In this document: in pieces, positions 1-7,189 of the stretch
Layout: every line of letters starts with the position of its first letter
Position numbering within the stretch: position 1 is the first letter of the stretch
Assembly: GCF_016587415.1 (NCBI RefSeq)
Contig: NZ_BNJI01000001.1
Coordinates: 4,193,501-4,257,500, forward strand
Length of the DNA stretch: 64,000 nucleotides
Direction: 5' to 3'
Source: Ktedonobacter sp. SOSP1-85
GTDB lineage: Bacteria; Chloroflexota; Ktedonobacteria; Ktedonobacterales; Ktedonobacteraceae
Translations under genes and position numbers: made by a program
The notes under the pieces: generated by a model
What the model saw: only the letters and a program-made list of their open reading frames with translations
What the model was told of the DNA's origin: nothing
The model's database searches: none

Positions 1-564
1 GCGCGACAGGCGGTCGAAGGCGAAGTTCATTAGTGCCAGTTCCAGGCGCGCGGCAGCGCCTTTGAGCGAGTAGCTGCGGCTGCCAGCCACCTTGACGGCG
101 CGCTCAATATCCACCATCTCCAGCTTCTGCATCAGGTCATAATGGTCGAGCGCGGGGAATTCAAAGGTTGGCTTCTCCCCCCAATACTTAATGGGCACAT
201 TGTCGTCTTCATCTTTGCCCACGGGTGTGCTAGGATCGGGAATATTGGGTACGAGCAGGAGCTGCTGATAGCGCTCCTCCTGAAGCTGGGCCAGGAGCGG
301 CTCTTTCTCCTTGATGGCCTCCGAGAGCTGTTTGCCCTGGGCGATATACTGGTTACGCAGCTCGACGTTTTTCTCTTTCGCGGCCTGCTGAATTTTCTTC
401 GAGAGCGCGTTCTGCTGAGCACGGGCCTCCTCGACCTCTTGCTGAAGCGAGACAACGCGCCGATCAAGCTCCAGGAGGGCATTGATATCGATAGGATTAT
501 TCTTCAGGCGCGCGGCCTCTTTGACCGCGTCAGTGTTGGTGCGGATAAACGTGAGATCGAGCAT
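1..564 (-). CDS. serS: Seryl-tRNA synthetase, N-terminal part (cut by left edge)
   Basis: SerRS activates serine and charges tRNA-Ser in the cytoplasm. The ATG at 564 opens 188 codons that stay in frame to the left edge. The start MLDLTFIR, a long charged helical-hairpin arm (residues about 30-100) that binds the tRNA long arm, then VPNIPDPSTPVGKDEDDN and an ALDHYDL segment are the usual order in bacterial SerRS before the class II catalytic core. The core itself lies outside the window. The RBS GAGGAGG sits just upstream. A T-box leader with a terminator precedes the gene, so expression should respond to uncharged tRNA-Ser. Family identity is clear; only completeness is unknown. Confidence 0.93.
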   Translation of the reverse strand, partial: MLDLTFIRTNTDAVKEAARLKNNPIDINALLELDRRVVSLQQEVEEARAQQNALSKKIQQAAKEKNVELRNQYIAQGKQLSEAIKEKEPLLAQLQEERYQQLLLVPNIPDPSTPVGKDEDDNVPIKYWGEKPTFEFPALDHYDLMQKLEMVDIERAVKVAGSRSYSLKGAAARLELALMNFAFDRLSR

Positions 565-603
565 GATCTCCTCCTCTATCTATAGTGGCATACATGCGAA
601 CAA

Positions 604-637
604 TAAAAAAACGCCGTGTCCTGAAAGGACGACGACG
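604..637 (-). terminator. Intrinsic terminator of the serS T-box
   Basis: On the minus strand an approximately 11-bp stem with one bulged C and a UUC loop is followed by seven T residues. It lies 15-20 nt after the T-box core and 40 nt before the serS start, the expected position for the alternative (OFF) structure. Confidence 0.85.
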
Positions 638-835
638 ACTTTACAGCGTTATCGTGGTACCACCTTTATTCGTTCAAGCGAAAGTGAACCTCGTTCTGGC
701 CGGGTAACGGAGGCGAACCGTGAGCGTTCTTCGCGCAGGCTCCTGGGTGGATTTCACCGCTGCTCACTACTGCGTTGCACCGGACCGCAGCTCTCTGAAA
801 GGTGGCGCAGGCTACTTGTCCCAATCATAGCCGTT
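604..835 (-). promoter_or_regulatory. T-box riboswitch leader of serS
   Basis: Read on the minus strand, the leader begins with a GGGACAAGUAG-type Stem I start (about 824-814), continues with the AGAGAG and GGUGCAA apical-loop segments typical of Stem I, and has the T-box antiterminator core AAGGTGGTACCACG (about 666-652). It ends in a terminator hairpin. A UCC triplet in GUGAAAUCCACC (751-749) is a plausible serine specifier, which fits the downstream gene. Known biology: uncharged tRNA stabilises the antiterminator and lets transcription enter serS. The specifier assignment is inference; the T-box core and terminator are seen directly. Confidence 0.9.
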
Positions 836-896
836 ATGGTATGTGTATGTATTGCCTGGTAAAACAGATCTGTCACCGATTGTATACTTAAATACA

Positions 897-925
897 AGGG
901 TAACAGTTTGCTTGCGCTTTGTCAA
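897..925 (-). promoter_or_regulatory. Candidate sigma-70 promoter of serS leader
   Basis: On the minus strand there is a perfect -35 TTGACA (925-920), a 17-nt spacer and a weak -10 TACCCT (902-897), placed just before the T-box leader. A TTGTAT/ATACAA inverted repeat (880-897) overlaps the expected start site. Confidence 0.5.
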
Positions 926-938
926 GGTGTGGATTGGC

Positions 939-2021
939 TTAAAGTTTCCACACCTGGACATTGCTGAAACTGGCGTCGATGGGGATGCCTGATTGAACGA
1001 CGGCCACGCCTAGGCGCCCTGATTTCAGTGTGCTATCGCTGGCTCCTCCAAGAAAGGTATCGTTTGCGAAGAGGTAGAAGGTTGTGCCCTGGGCGAGCAC
1101 GACGAGCTGATTGCTCTGTCCTAGCCCCTGTGTAATGTCCGAGTTGCGCCCATTGAGCAGGTTCTGCCCCTGTCCCGACTCCTGGTAGAGGTCGAGACTA
1201 TAGGTTCCATTCATGCCAATGCTAAAAAAGTAATATTGATTGCCTGTACTGTCGACGCGGAAAAGCAGCCCGGCGCGGTCGGCATTGCCTGTATTGATGG
1301 TGACCTGGGCTGAATAGACGGCATCGGCATAGGTTTTCGCCTGCGAGAGGCAGGGCTGGATATAGCCCCGTTTGGCCACGAAGGCGTGATAACCACTGCT
1401 AGTGAAGGCACAGCCCGTGGTGCTGTTGCCGCCAATATCCCATTTCCCATCACCGGTACGATCACTTAAAGAATCGTTCAGGTCGGGATCTTTCTTGGTT
1501 GCGTCGGTGAGGATGCCTTCGAGTGCGGTCGCCGTGGCGGTCATATCTTCAATGGTTGTGGTCGCCTGGGCCTGATTTTCATCCTGGGCGGTGGCGGTGG
1601 CGTTAATATTGGCCTGGACGGTATTAATCGCGTTGGCTGTTCCCTGCGAGCGTGCCTGGGCGGTATTAACGACATTTTGTGTCCACTGTGCCTGTGCAGT
1701 GGCAAATGCATGCGTGGAATGGCGATAGTCGACGCTGGTACTGTAGATAATAAAGCCGAAGCCGCTAACGATCAAGACAGTCGCCAGGGTGAAGACGAGT
1801 AGGCGCATCCGATTCTGCAATTGCTGGGCTTTCAGGAGCCGCTGGCGCTTGAGATCTAATTCTACCAGGCGCGCGGCAAAGAGCGTCTCCTGGGGAGAGA
1901 GCGTTTCGGACTCAGCGGGCGTCGTTGTGTCTAGGGATGTATTGCCCGGCTGGCTCTCTGCTAGTACGGTTCTGGAATCCTCAGATTGATGTGGAGTTTC
2001 GCCTGGTGATAGATGAGGCAT
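939..2021 (-). CDS. Single-TM protein with Ala/Thr/Gln-rich stalk and LamG-like beta-sandwich domain
   Basis: 360 aa, strong RBS AAGGAGGG before ATG 2021. Residues 1-70 are cytosolic and charged, followed by one TM helix (about 73-93; MRLLVFTLATVLIVSGFGF). A low-complexity stalk rich in TAQA/NAT units follows (about 105-170), then a beta-rich domain (about 190-360) with YADAVYSAQVTI, AGLLFRVD and SGRLGVAVVQSG. That pattern resembles concanavalin/DUF1080-type folds that often bind glycans. The next gene upstream encodes a paralogue with the same stalk and domain, so this is a tandem duplication. The function is not known; an extracytoplasmic, possibly carbohydrate-binding surface protein is inferred. 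Confidence 0.75.
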   Translation of the reverse strand: MPHLSPGETPHQSEDSRTVLAESQPGNTSLDTTTPAESETLSPQETLFAARLVELDLKRQRLLKAQQLQNRMRLLVFTLATVLIVSGFGFIIYSTSVDYRHSTHAFATAQAQWTQNVVNTAQARSQGTANAINTVQANINATATAQDENQAQATTTIEDMTATATALEGILTDATKKDPDLNDSLSDRTGDGKWDIGGNSTTGCAFTSSGYHAFVAKRGYIQPCLSQAKTYADAVYSAQVTINTGNADRAGLLFRVDSTGNQYYFFSIGMNGTYSLDLYQESGQGQNLLNGRNSDITQGLGQSNQLVVLAQGTTFYLFANDTFLGGASDSTLKSGRLGVAVVQSGIPIDASFSNVQVWKL

Positions 2022-2125
2022 GAGTGATAAATATCCCTCCTTATCTTCGTTGGCGTCGGTTTACGCGCCTTGTGAGACGCTGGGGACCACCCCGGCGTCT
2101 CGTTTGTTCACTCCTCTTTGTGGCG

Positions 2126-3382
2126 CTAAAGCTGCCAGACACGAGCGTTTTTGTAGGCCACATCGGTTGCGGCAGAGATGTCCGCGGATAAGAGGCCAAT
2201 CTGCCCCGAGCTATAGGCCGTATCCTGGGCCTGTCCGACATATTGTTTGTTGATGTAGAAATACATCGTGCTGGAACGGGTAATGACGGTCACAATATTT
2301 GTTTGTCCGGTCCCCGTCTTGATGGCATCTGAGTGATCATAGAAGAGGTTATTACTATGACTGTTATCCTGTGAGGCATAGAGGGCCACATTCCCATCGC
2401 TGCTAACACGGAAGGCGTAAAACTTTAATGAATTCTTGTTCCCATGGAAGATCAGTCCTCCTTGATTACCGTTCAGAATCGTCATACTGACCTCAAAGGC
2501 CATATTTGAGTAATTTGTGTTGAGGCCGAAGCAGGCGACATAATAATGCTGGTTTTGTACCCTAGCGTGGAAGGCACCATTGCTATAGTAGCATCCTCCG
2601 CCCCCTACGGCATCATAAGTCTCCCAGCCTGCGCTATCTGGACCGGCAAGAGAGGATTGAAAGACGGGCGAGCCGTTGGTCGCCTGGGCATAGATTGTCT
2701 GGCGCGTGGTTGCTGTTTGCTGCACACTCGCGGTCGCCTGGGCATTGGCTGTGGCGGTGGCATTAGTGATTGCCTGTGCGGTGCCGGTCGCCTGGGTATT
2801 AGCCGTGTTGGTCGCGGCCTGTGCGGTACTGGTGGCCTGTGCGTTAGCTTGAGCTGGTAGGGCAACCCCCGCATAGTAAATCAGGCTTACACCACTGCCA
2901 ACGACAACGATGAGCAAAATGGCCAGGAGAACGAGTAATAAGGGCGAACGCTTCCTCCTGGTAGCTACGGGAGGCGTAGGTGGGGTATAAGGCATGTAAG
3001 GAGGAGGTGTATATATCCCTGGAGTCCTCTGGCCTGCCGCTGGATCAACGGGAGGATCGTAAGGATTGACACTGTAAGGCGTAACAGGTAGCGGTGCCTG
3101 CCCAGTGTAAGAGACAGGTGTATGGTAAGGCGAGGAAATGCTGTGCGCGGGCGACGAGGTAGGTGCTGAGGATTGTGCTGTGGAGGCTACCACGTTGGGG
3201 CCGTAGGAGCCGTAGTTTTCGCCGGCAAGCATAGCTGGTTCGGAGGGCGCAGGGGGCGTGGGAGGAAGATCACTGGCAGGCTGCTGTGCTGGACTGGATG
3301 CCAGTGCAACCCGCTGGCCACAGCCAGGGCAGAACTTTGCTACAGTTTGTAGCGGTGTTCCGCAGTTGGGGCAATGCTGCAT
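2126..3382 (-). CDS. Zinc-ribbon, single-TM, Ala/Thr/Gln-stalk protein with LamG-like domain
   Basis: 418 aa from ATG 3382 (GGAG 8-9 nt upstream; the longer open frame has no better start). It begins with a zinc ribbon, MQHCPNCG...CPGCG (residues 1-25), then a Pro/Tyr-rich linker (about 35-145). One TM helix follows (about 150-172; LLLVLLAILLIVVVGSG). Next comes a repetitive stalk of TAQA/NATA units (about 180-235) and a beta-sandwich domain (about 245-418) with MAFEVSMTIL, GGLIFHG and GQIGLLSA. It is paralogous to the gene at 939-2021, which lacks the zinc ribbon. Only 104 nt separate the two, so they are likely co-transcribed. Function unknown. Confidence 0.75.
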   Translation of the reverse strand: MQHCPNCGTPLQTVAKFCPGCGQRVALASSPAQQPASDLPPTPPAPSEPAMLAGENYGSYGPNVVASTAQSSAPTSSPAHSISSPYHTPVSYTGQAPLPVTPYSVNPYDPPVDPAAGQRTPGIYTPPPYMPYTPPTPPVATRRKRSPLLLVLLAILLIVVVGSGVSLIYYAGVALPAQANAQATSTAQAATNTANTQATGTAQAITNATATANAQATASVQQTATTRQTIYAQATNGSPVFQSSLAGPDSAGWETYDAVGGGGCYYSNGAFHARVQNQHYYVACFGLNTNYSNMAFEVSMTILNGNQGGLIFHGNKNSLKFYAFRVSSDGNVALYASQDNSHSNNLFYDHSDAIKTGTGQTNIVTVITRSSTMYFYINKQYVGQAQDTAYSSGQIGLLSADISAATDVAYKNARVWQL

Positions 3383-3506
3383 ATGTAAAAACTCCGATGT
3401 ATAGAACAAATAAAACAGTGGGCAATAAAATAAAATATGCATGATCCAGACAGAGCGAGATCATGCACTAGCATACCATTCTTCCCGTATTGTGCCAAGC
3501 CTAGTA

Positions 3507-3568
3507 GTGCTAAAGGCAGGATGAGGCCAGGCGTCGCGCGACGCCTGGCCTCATCCTGCCTTTAGCAC
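3507..3568 (-). terminator. 62-nt perfect palindrome after the MIP18 gene
   Basis: A perfect palindrome with 31-bp arms and no loop, from GTGCTAAAGG to CCTTTAGCAC. It lies 5 bp beyond the stop codon of the Fe-S assembly gene (minus strand), so it probably ends that transcript, although it is far longer than a normal intrinsic terminator and has no long T tract. Confidence 0.6.
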
Positions 3569-3573
3569 GTTTC

Positions 3574-3885
3574 TTAGATCATTCCCAGTTCCCATTTTGC
3601 GTCCTCTGTCATACGCTCAGGGGACCAGGGGGGATCAAAGGTCAGGTCGACCTTGCAGTTCTGTACATTCTCGACCTGCTTTACGCGCGACTCGACCTCC
3701 TCTATTACCTCGCCAGCCATGGGGCAGCCGATAGCGGTCAGAGTCATCGTTACGTTTACGCTGGCATCTGCTTCTTGTATATCAATGCCATAGATCAGGC
3801 CCAGGTCAACAATGTTCACCGGGATTTCTGGATCATAACATTCACGCAGGGCGTCCATCACTTCTGCTTCATTAATTTGTGCCAT
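3574..3885 (-). CDS. MIP18/DUF59 family metal-sulfur cluster assembly factor
   Basis: 103 aa, RBS AAAGGAG before ATG 3885. The whole protein is one MIP18 domain: ALRECYDPEIPVNIVDLGLI near the N terminus, then the TLTAIGCPM segment with the conserved cysteine, and FDPPWSPERM near the end. Proteins of this size (SufT/PaaD-like) help mature Fe-S proteins in the cytosol. No suf genes are adjacent, so the client is not indicated. Family assignment is secure; the precise pathway is inferred. Confidence 0.9.
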   Translation of the reverse strand: MAQINEAEVMDALRECYDPEIPVNIVDLGLIYGIDIQEADASVNVTMTLTAIGCPMAGEVIEEVESRVKQVENVQNCKVDLTFDPPWSPERMTEDAKWELGMI

Positions 3886-4048
3886 AATCGGCTCCTTTGT
3901 CTCTGGTAGGCTCCTCTTAATCCGAGTAAATAGGTCGGAATATATTCTTCTGTAATATACTGTATCGGAGCCTATTTGTCAAAAGAAAAAGAGGGTTGGT
4001 GGGGACACCTCCCGCTCCGGCAAAGAGCCTCGCCCTTTGCAACCCCGC

Positions 4049-4981
4049 TTAGGGATAGGCTTGTCCGATGCGCTCGAGGAAGAGGGCGCGAAAGCCTGCT
4101 GCGTCGACGGCGACTGGTGTCTGCATATTGGCCTGCGTGTGTCGTTTAAAGTCGGCGACCGTCTCACCCAGGGTCAGCGTGCCCTGAAGTTCCACATCAA
4201 CGTATGCTGGCTGCCAGGTTATAAGATCAGGGAGGAAGGTTGCGGCGAGGCAGAGCGGGTCATGCATATGGAATGCTTTGGTCGCTATCTCTGCCTGGAA
4301 GACGTTGAAGTAGAAGTCCGTCATCTGTAAGATCGCGTGCTTCACCGAGCCATCCAGGGAGGTTGCCAATTGCGCAAAATCTGCGGGGGTCAGGCTTACC
4401 TGGTGGGTCACATCCAGACTGACAATACGTAGTGGCCAGCCCGCGTGAAAGACCACATGGGCTGCATGCGGATCACAATAGATGTTAAACTCAGCGGCAG
4501 GCGTGACGTTGCCAGGGACGCGCAACGCGCCCCCCATGATATATACCTCGCGCACTGCACGCGCGATACGGGGCTCTTTGTGCAGGGCCAGGGCCAGGTT
4601 GGTTAGTGGGCCAATGGCCACAAGCGTAATCTCGCCTGGCGCCTGCATGACCCTCTCGATGATAAGGTCGGCCGCATGTTGAGAGTGGGCTGTGATGCGT
4701 GGTTCGGGAAGCTGAAGCTGACCCAGGCCGTTCAGCCCATGCACGGACGCCGCATCCCCATGTGGAAGGATGAGGGGGCGTGACGCGCCTGCCGCGACAG
4801 GGATATCTTCTCGTCCCGCCAGGGAGAGCAACGCCAGGGCATTGCGCGTCGTATGGTCAAGATTGACGTTTCCGCATACAGTGGTCAAAGCCTCAAGCTG
4901 TATTTCAGGCGAGGCCAGAGCTAAAAAGAGCGCGAGGGCATCATCGATGCCGGGATCAGTGTCCAGAATGATACGATGCAA
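4049..4981 (-). CDS. Inosine-uridine preferring nucleoside hydrolase
   Basis: 310 aa from TTG 4981, preceded by GGAGGAAG. This start gives the family's normal length; the longer open frame upstream is shadow sequence of the ribokinase. The calcium-binding motif DTDPGIDDA is at residues about 7-15, followed by TVCGNV, GPLTNLALAL, YIMGGAL, AEFNIYCDPHAA and MHDPLCLAA, which are the usual IU-nucleoside hydrolase blocks. It should cleave ribonucleosides into base and ribose. Its start lies 26 nt inside the upstream ribokinase gene, so the two are probably translationally coupled; ribokinase would phosphorylate the released ribose. Confidence 0.92.
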   Translation of the reverse strand: MHRIILDTDPGIDDALALFLALASPEIQLEALTTVCGNVNLDHTTRNALALLSLAGREDIPVAAGASRPLILPHGDAASVHGLNGLGQLQLPEPRITAHSQHAADLIIERVMQAPGEITLVAIGPLTNLALALHKEPRIARAVREVYIMGGALRVPGNVTPAAEFNIYCDPHAAHVVFHAGWPLRIVSLDVTHQVSLTPADFAQLATSLDGSVKHAILQMTDFYFNVFQAEIATKAFHMHDPLCLAATFLPDLITWQPAYVDVELQGTLTLGETVADFKRHTQANMQTPVAVDAAGFRALFLERIGQAYP

Positions 4982-5906
4982 GAACTTCCTCCCGATAGGG
5001 TATTCCACTTTGCGCACCGAAGCGCGCGATTTTGAGGGATGCCGCATAGACCGCGAAGCGTAGGGCATCCTCGGCGCGCTGCCCCTCACTGAGAGCAACG
5101 GTGAGCGCGCCCACGAAGCAGTCTCCCGCCGCCGTGGTATCCACTGGCTGAACTTTGGGAGATGCCTGGTAGATACAGCGTGATTGTCCAGTGGCATCGC
5201 GTGTCACGAGCATGGCTCCCCGTGCACCAAGCGTGATCACTACAGTTTGAATACCATAGCCGTGCAGGATGGTCGCGACGATGCGCGCATCCTCAACACT
5301 ATGTACCTGCTGCCCACTGAGTTGTGTGGCTTCAGTTTCGTTGAGCACGAGCACAGTGACTTTGCGCAAGAGATCACGCGAGAGTGCCTGCGCGGGTGCC
5401 AGATTGAGTGTCACTGGGACGCCAAGGGTATCGGCTTTCTCAACCAGGCTGGTTACGGTTGCGAGGGGAATCTCAAGCTGAAGTACCAGGGCTTGCGCGG
5501 AAGCCAGGGCCGCATGAATCTGCTGCATGTGCGCTTCATCTTTTCCGACCAGCATATTCGTTCCCCCGGCCACGACAATCGCATTATCCCCCTCATGCGA
5601 GAGGAAGATGAACGCGGTCCCGGTGTTCTCTTCCTTGTCTCGAACAATAAGTTGTGTGTCGATACCTTCGGTGCGCATCGCGTCTAGTAGGCGGTCTCCG
5701 AAGGAGTCGATGCCAACGCGGCCAGCCATGGTGACCGAGGCTCCCATGCGAGCTATAGCTACAGCCTGGTTTGCTCCTTTGCCGCCGGGAACAAATTTTA
5801 ACGAGTTCTCCGCCAAAAGCGTCTCACCCATATGCGGGATATGTGGAACTCGTACAACCTGATCCATATTCAGGCTACCAACTACCAGGATGTTTTTTGG
5901 TTGCAT
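4956..5906 (-). CDS. rbsK: Ribokinase (PfkB family)
   Basis: 316 aa from ATG 5906 with AGGAG 9 nt upstream. The longer open frame (to 5993) runs into a dispersed repeat and is not used. The N-terminal PfkB signature GGKGANQAVAIARMGA (about residues 38-53) and the C-terminal DTTAAGDCFVGAL with the catalytic Asp (about 255-267) are both present. NLAPAQAL and VLNETEA are typical of RbsK. It would phosphorylate ribose to ribose-5-phosphate in the cytosol. It overlaps the nucleoside hydrolase gene, suggesting a two-gene nucleoside salvage operon without a transporter. Confidence 0.93.
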   Translation of the reverse strand: MQPKNILVVGSLNMDQVVRVPHIPHMGETLLAENSLKFVPGGKGANQAVAIARMGASVTMAGRVGIDSFGDRLLDAMRTEGIDTQLIVRDKEENTGTAFIFLSHEGDNAIVVAGGTNMLVGKDEAHMQQIHAALASAQALVLQLEIPLATVTSLVEKADTLGVPVTLNLAPAQALSRDLLRKVTVLVLNETEATQLSGQQVHSVEDARIVATILHGYGIQTVVITLGARGAMLVTRDATGQSRCIYQASPKVQPVDTTAAGDCFVGALTVALSEGQRAEDALRFAVYAASLKIARFGAQSGIPYREEVLASYHSGH

Positions 5907-5980
5907 AACGAATGTTCTCCTGTGTACATTACTGCCATGCCAGTATGACCTGCGGGAAAGCAGAACTCTCTTGTTATCTT

Positions 5981-6050
5981 CTTCTCCGAACACCCTGAGC
6001 GCGAAGCGCTAGTCACGCCAGTGACGTTGGGTTTCGGAATAAGATCATAG
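5981..6050 (+). repeat. Dispersed modular repeat, copy R1 (short form)
   Basis: Begins CTTCTCCGAACACCCTGAGC and ends TTGGGTTTCGGAATAAGATC. It has the same ends as copies at 13153-13261 and 47691-47780 but lacks the inserted GTCCCCGAATGGGGG module. Outer arms CCGAA/TTCGG and inner GCGC and CAC..GTG arms could form a cruciform or RNA hairpin. Confidence 0.75.
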
Positions 6051-6153
6051 CTCAGGTGCATCTCGCGAGAAGCTATGTGGGGCGTGGCGAGGGGATAGTC
6101 CCAAAAGTATAGTAAACGCTATTGGTACTAATGAACATCCACTGAGAGCATAC

Positions 6154-6203
6154 ATCATGCAGGTGCATTCTCGCAATAGGCTGCGAGAATGCACCTGCAT
6201 GAT
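6154..6203. repeat. Perfect inverted repeat (22-bp arms) in a divergent intergenic region
   Basis: Arms ATCATGCAGGTGCATTCTCG and their exact complement flank a 6-nt loop. The neighbouring genes diverge (ribokinase leftwards, response regulator rightwards), so no known gene ends here and a terminator role is not obvious. The rest of the 5907-6409 gap holds R1 and AT-rich sequence without a clear promoter. Confidence 0.75.
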
Positions 6204-6409
6204 TGTTGGTAAAAAGCGTAATAGGAGGTATTATTATCTAGGATATTGATTCATAGGCATGTGTGTGGTTAAGGAATTTAGCCACGAAAGCAAAAATCTT
6301 TACCATTTTGCTAGCTAAAAGGAGCTTGCGCGTTCTACATGTTGTAGGGCATATTGATAGATAAAGCTAATAGCGTAAATATATCGCAATGTGGTTATGG
6401 GAGGGTGTT

Positions 6410-7123
6410 ATGGTGCTGCAAATAGAAGAGAAGCCTGGGGGAAAACGCCGTAGTAGTGAGGAGAAGGGAACGTATATTCGTATCCTGGTGGTCGATGATC
6501 AACGTCTCTTTCGCGAGTGTATCGCTGGTATGCTGGCGCAGGAACAGTTTTTTAGCGTGGTTGGGCAGGCTGGTGATGGCATCGAAGCGCTTGAACTTGC
6601 TGAAACTTACAAGCCGGATGTCCTCCTAATGGATGTGCAGATGCCGCGTATGGATGGGATTGAGGCGCTACGGCGTATCAAGGAAGAGTGGCCGCAGATT
6701 CGGGTCATCCTCTTATCCGCTTACACCGTTGATGAGCGCGTTCTGGAGGGATTGAGCGCGGGCGCGAGTGGCTACCTTTTGAAAGATAGCTCCGCTGAAG
6801 GGGTCGTAGCCGCCATTCGCGCAGTCTACGCGGGCGAACAGGTTATTACATCACGTATCTCCAGGCGCATGATGCAGCTTTATGAGCAAGGGCTGGTGGA
6901 GAAAGAGCCGATTGGCGAGGGGCTGACGAGCCGAGAGATCGAGGTATTGCTGCGTATTGCCAGGGGGATGGTGCCTAAAGAGATTGCGCAGGCCATAGCA
7001 GTAACCGAGAAGACGGTGCGCAACCATATTAGCAACATCTATCGTAAGCTCAACATTTATGATCGCTCTCAGATTGTCATCTACGCGATCAAAAAAGGAC
7101 TCATTGACGTGCAGGACGTTTAA
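6410..7123 (+). CDS. NarL/LuxR-type response regulator
   Basis: 237 aa from ATG 6410 (GGGAGGG just upstream; an ATG at 6389 is possible but has no RBS). A receiver domain (about residues 22-140) has the acidic pair VDD, phosphoacceptor Asp in LLMDVQMPRMDG, LLSAYT and the LLKD lysine. A C-terminal GerE/LuxR HTH (about 170-230) has LTSREIEVL and the recognition helix VTEKTVRNHISNIYRKLNI. It should be phosphorylated by a sensor kinase and bind DNA. No kinase is adjacent, so it is an orphan here. The stop codon lies inside the palindrome that follows. Confidence 0.93.
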   Translation: MVLQIEEKPGGKRRSSEEKGTYIRILVVDDQRLFRECIAGMLAQEQFFSVVGQAGDGIEALELAETYKPDVLLMDVQMPRMDGIEALRRIKEEWPQIRVILLSAYTVDERVLEGLSAGASGYLLKDSSAEGVVAAIRAVYAGEQVITSRISRRMMQLYEQGLVEKEPIGEGLTSREIEVLLRIARGMVPKEIAQAIAVTEKTVRNHISNIYRKLNIYDRSQIVIYAIKKGLIDVQDV

Positions 7124-7174
7124 CGATAGGTGATGGCGAGCTGCATAGCCAGCTCGCCATCACCTATCGTTAAA
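7119..7174. terminator. Bidirectional palindromic terminator
   Basis: Perfect inverted repeat with 25-bp arms and loop CATAGC. It overlaps the stop codon of the response regulator and ends 16 bp before the stop of the convergent helicase gene, with T-rich ends on both strands (TTTAACG...CGTTAAA). Confidence 0.8.
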
Positions 7175-7189
7175 ACAGTTTCTTGACGC

